Positions 6,148 through 6,452 of a stretch of DNA of 6,452 nucleotides are shown piece by piece. Numbering within the stretch: the first letter of the stretch is position 1; each line of letters begins with the position of its first letter. Both the position numbers and the translations under genes were made by a program. This DNA is from an uncultured Gammaproteobacteria bacterium (GTDB lineage Bacteria; Pseudomonadota; Gammaproteobacteria; SZUA-140), in the NCBI GenBank assembly GCA_945788675.1, contig CALZMY010000045.1:1-6452 (forward strand), in the 5' to 3' direction. The notes under the pieces are model-generated. The model saw nothing but the letters and a program-made list of their open reading frames with translations, ran no database searches and was not told where the DNA came from.

Positions 6148-6452
6148 TGACTGAGTTACGCAGCATCACCAGGGACTTACTGATCCTGTTTGCGAGCGCC
6201 GTTGAAAATCGAATCCGTAATTTACTGATAAGGCTGGAAGCGGATAAGGAGGCAGAACAACAGGTATCCACAGGCAGTAAGCAGCCAACGAAACCTGAGG
6301 AGCCACTGGATGACGATGCACTGGATCTTCTGCAGCCGCGATCATATGGGCCACCCGCCGATTGGCTGGAAAAGGTGAGACGTTACGCGCCTGAGCTTTT
6401 GCGTGGTGGTCCATACATGGAGACGCCCCCGGCCAGTGATGTGCAAACGGAA
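6147..6452 (+). CDS. Unrecognised eCIS operon protein, 3' end beyond the window
   Basis: An open frame begins with an ATG that shares one base with the tube stop codon (TAATG) and stays open for 102 codons to the window edge, so the protein is partial. The N-terminus, MTELRSITRDLLILFASAVE, is a mixed amphipathic helix with no signal peptide. A Lys/Glu/Gln-rich and acidic stretch (about 31-62) follows, then GPPADWLEKVRRYAPELLRG at 68-87, which looks like a conserved compact motif. I cannot assign a family. Its place between the tube and the expected spike and baseplate genes, and its coupling to the tube gene, suggest a structural or assembly accessory of the particle. No strong ribosome site is present, consistent with reinitiation after the tube gene. 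Confidence 0.78.
   Translation, partial: MTELRSITRDLLILFASAVENRIRNLLIRLEADKEAEQQVSTGSKQPTKPEEPLDDDALDLLQPRSYGPPADWLEKVRRYAPELLRGGPYMETPPASDVQTE

Noticed and set aside
3728..6452. Prophage tail module or type VI secretion system as the source of the sheath and tube genes
   Set aside because: The DUF4255 cap protein together with an Afp/PVC-like sheath and a gp19-like tube points to an eCIS. No TssB/TssC-type pair or phage head genes are present, although the right flank is not visible.

Overview
This window looks like a bacterial chromosomal segment of moderate GC, most likely from a Gram-negative proteobacterium. The clues are the Sec or lipoprotein-type signal on the exported protein, the gene style, and a palindromic repeat with a GTCATTGCGAG core of a kind I recall from many proteobacterial genomes. 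I cannot name the genus from sequence alone.

Layout, left to right. (1) Positions 21-158 hold a MITE-like or REP-like element with perfect 21-bp terminal inverted repeats, followed by about 235 bp with no gene. (2) A long minus-strand gene (395-3196) encodes an exported 933-aa protein with two cysteine-protease modules: an N-terminal metacaspase/orthocaspase-like domain and a C-terminal NlpC/P60-like domain, joined by a region that includes a DUF4384-like stretch. (3) A 531-bp divergent intergenic region contains a good minus-strand promoter overlapped by an 8-bp-arm inverted repeat, a degenerate 12-bp tandem repeat, and a possible plus-strand promoter. (4) A tightly packed plus-strand operon follows: a DUF4255/Pvc16-type cap protein carrying an extra Ig-like domain, a contractile tail sheath, a T4 gp19-type inner tube protein, and the start of a fourth, unrecognised gene that runs off the window.

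The plus-strand genes are the start of an extracellular contractile injection system (eCIS, the Afp/PVC/MAC superfamily): cap, sheath and tube. Spike, baseplate, tape measure and AAA+ ATPase genes would be expected beyond the right edge. The divergent caspase-NlpC/P60 gene is the most unusual item. It could be a self-directed death or lysis protein that releases the particles, a protein that processes peptidoglycan for the system, or an unrelated neighbour. Its signal peptide argues against simple cytoplasmic loading as cargo. The link between the two units is inferred from adjacency only.
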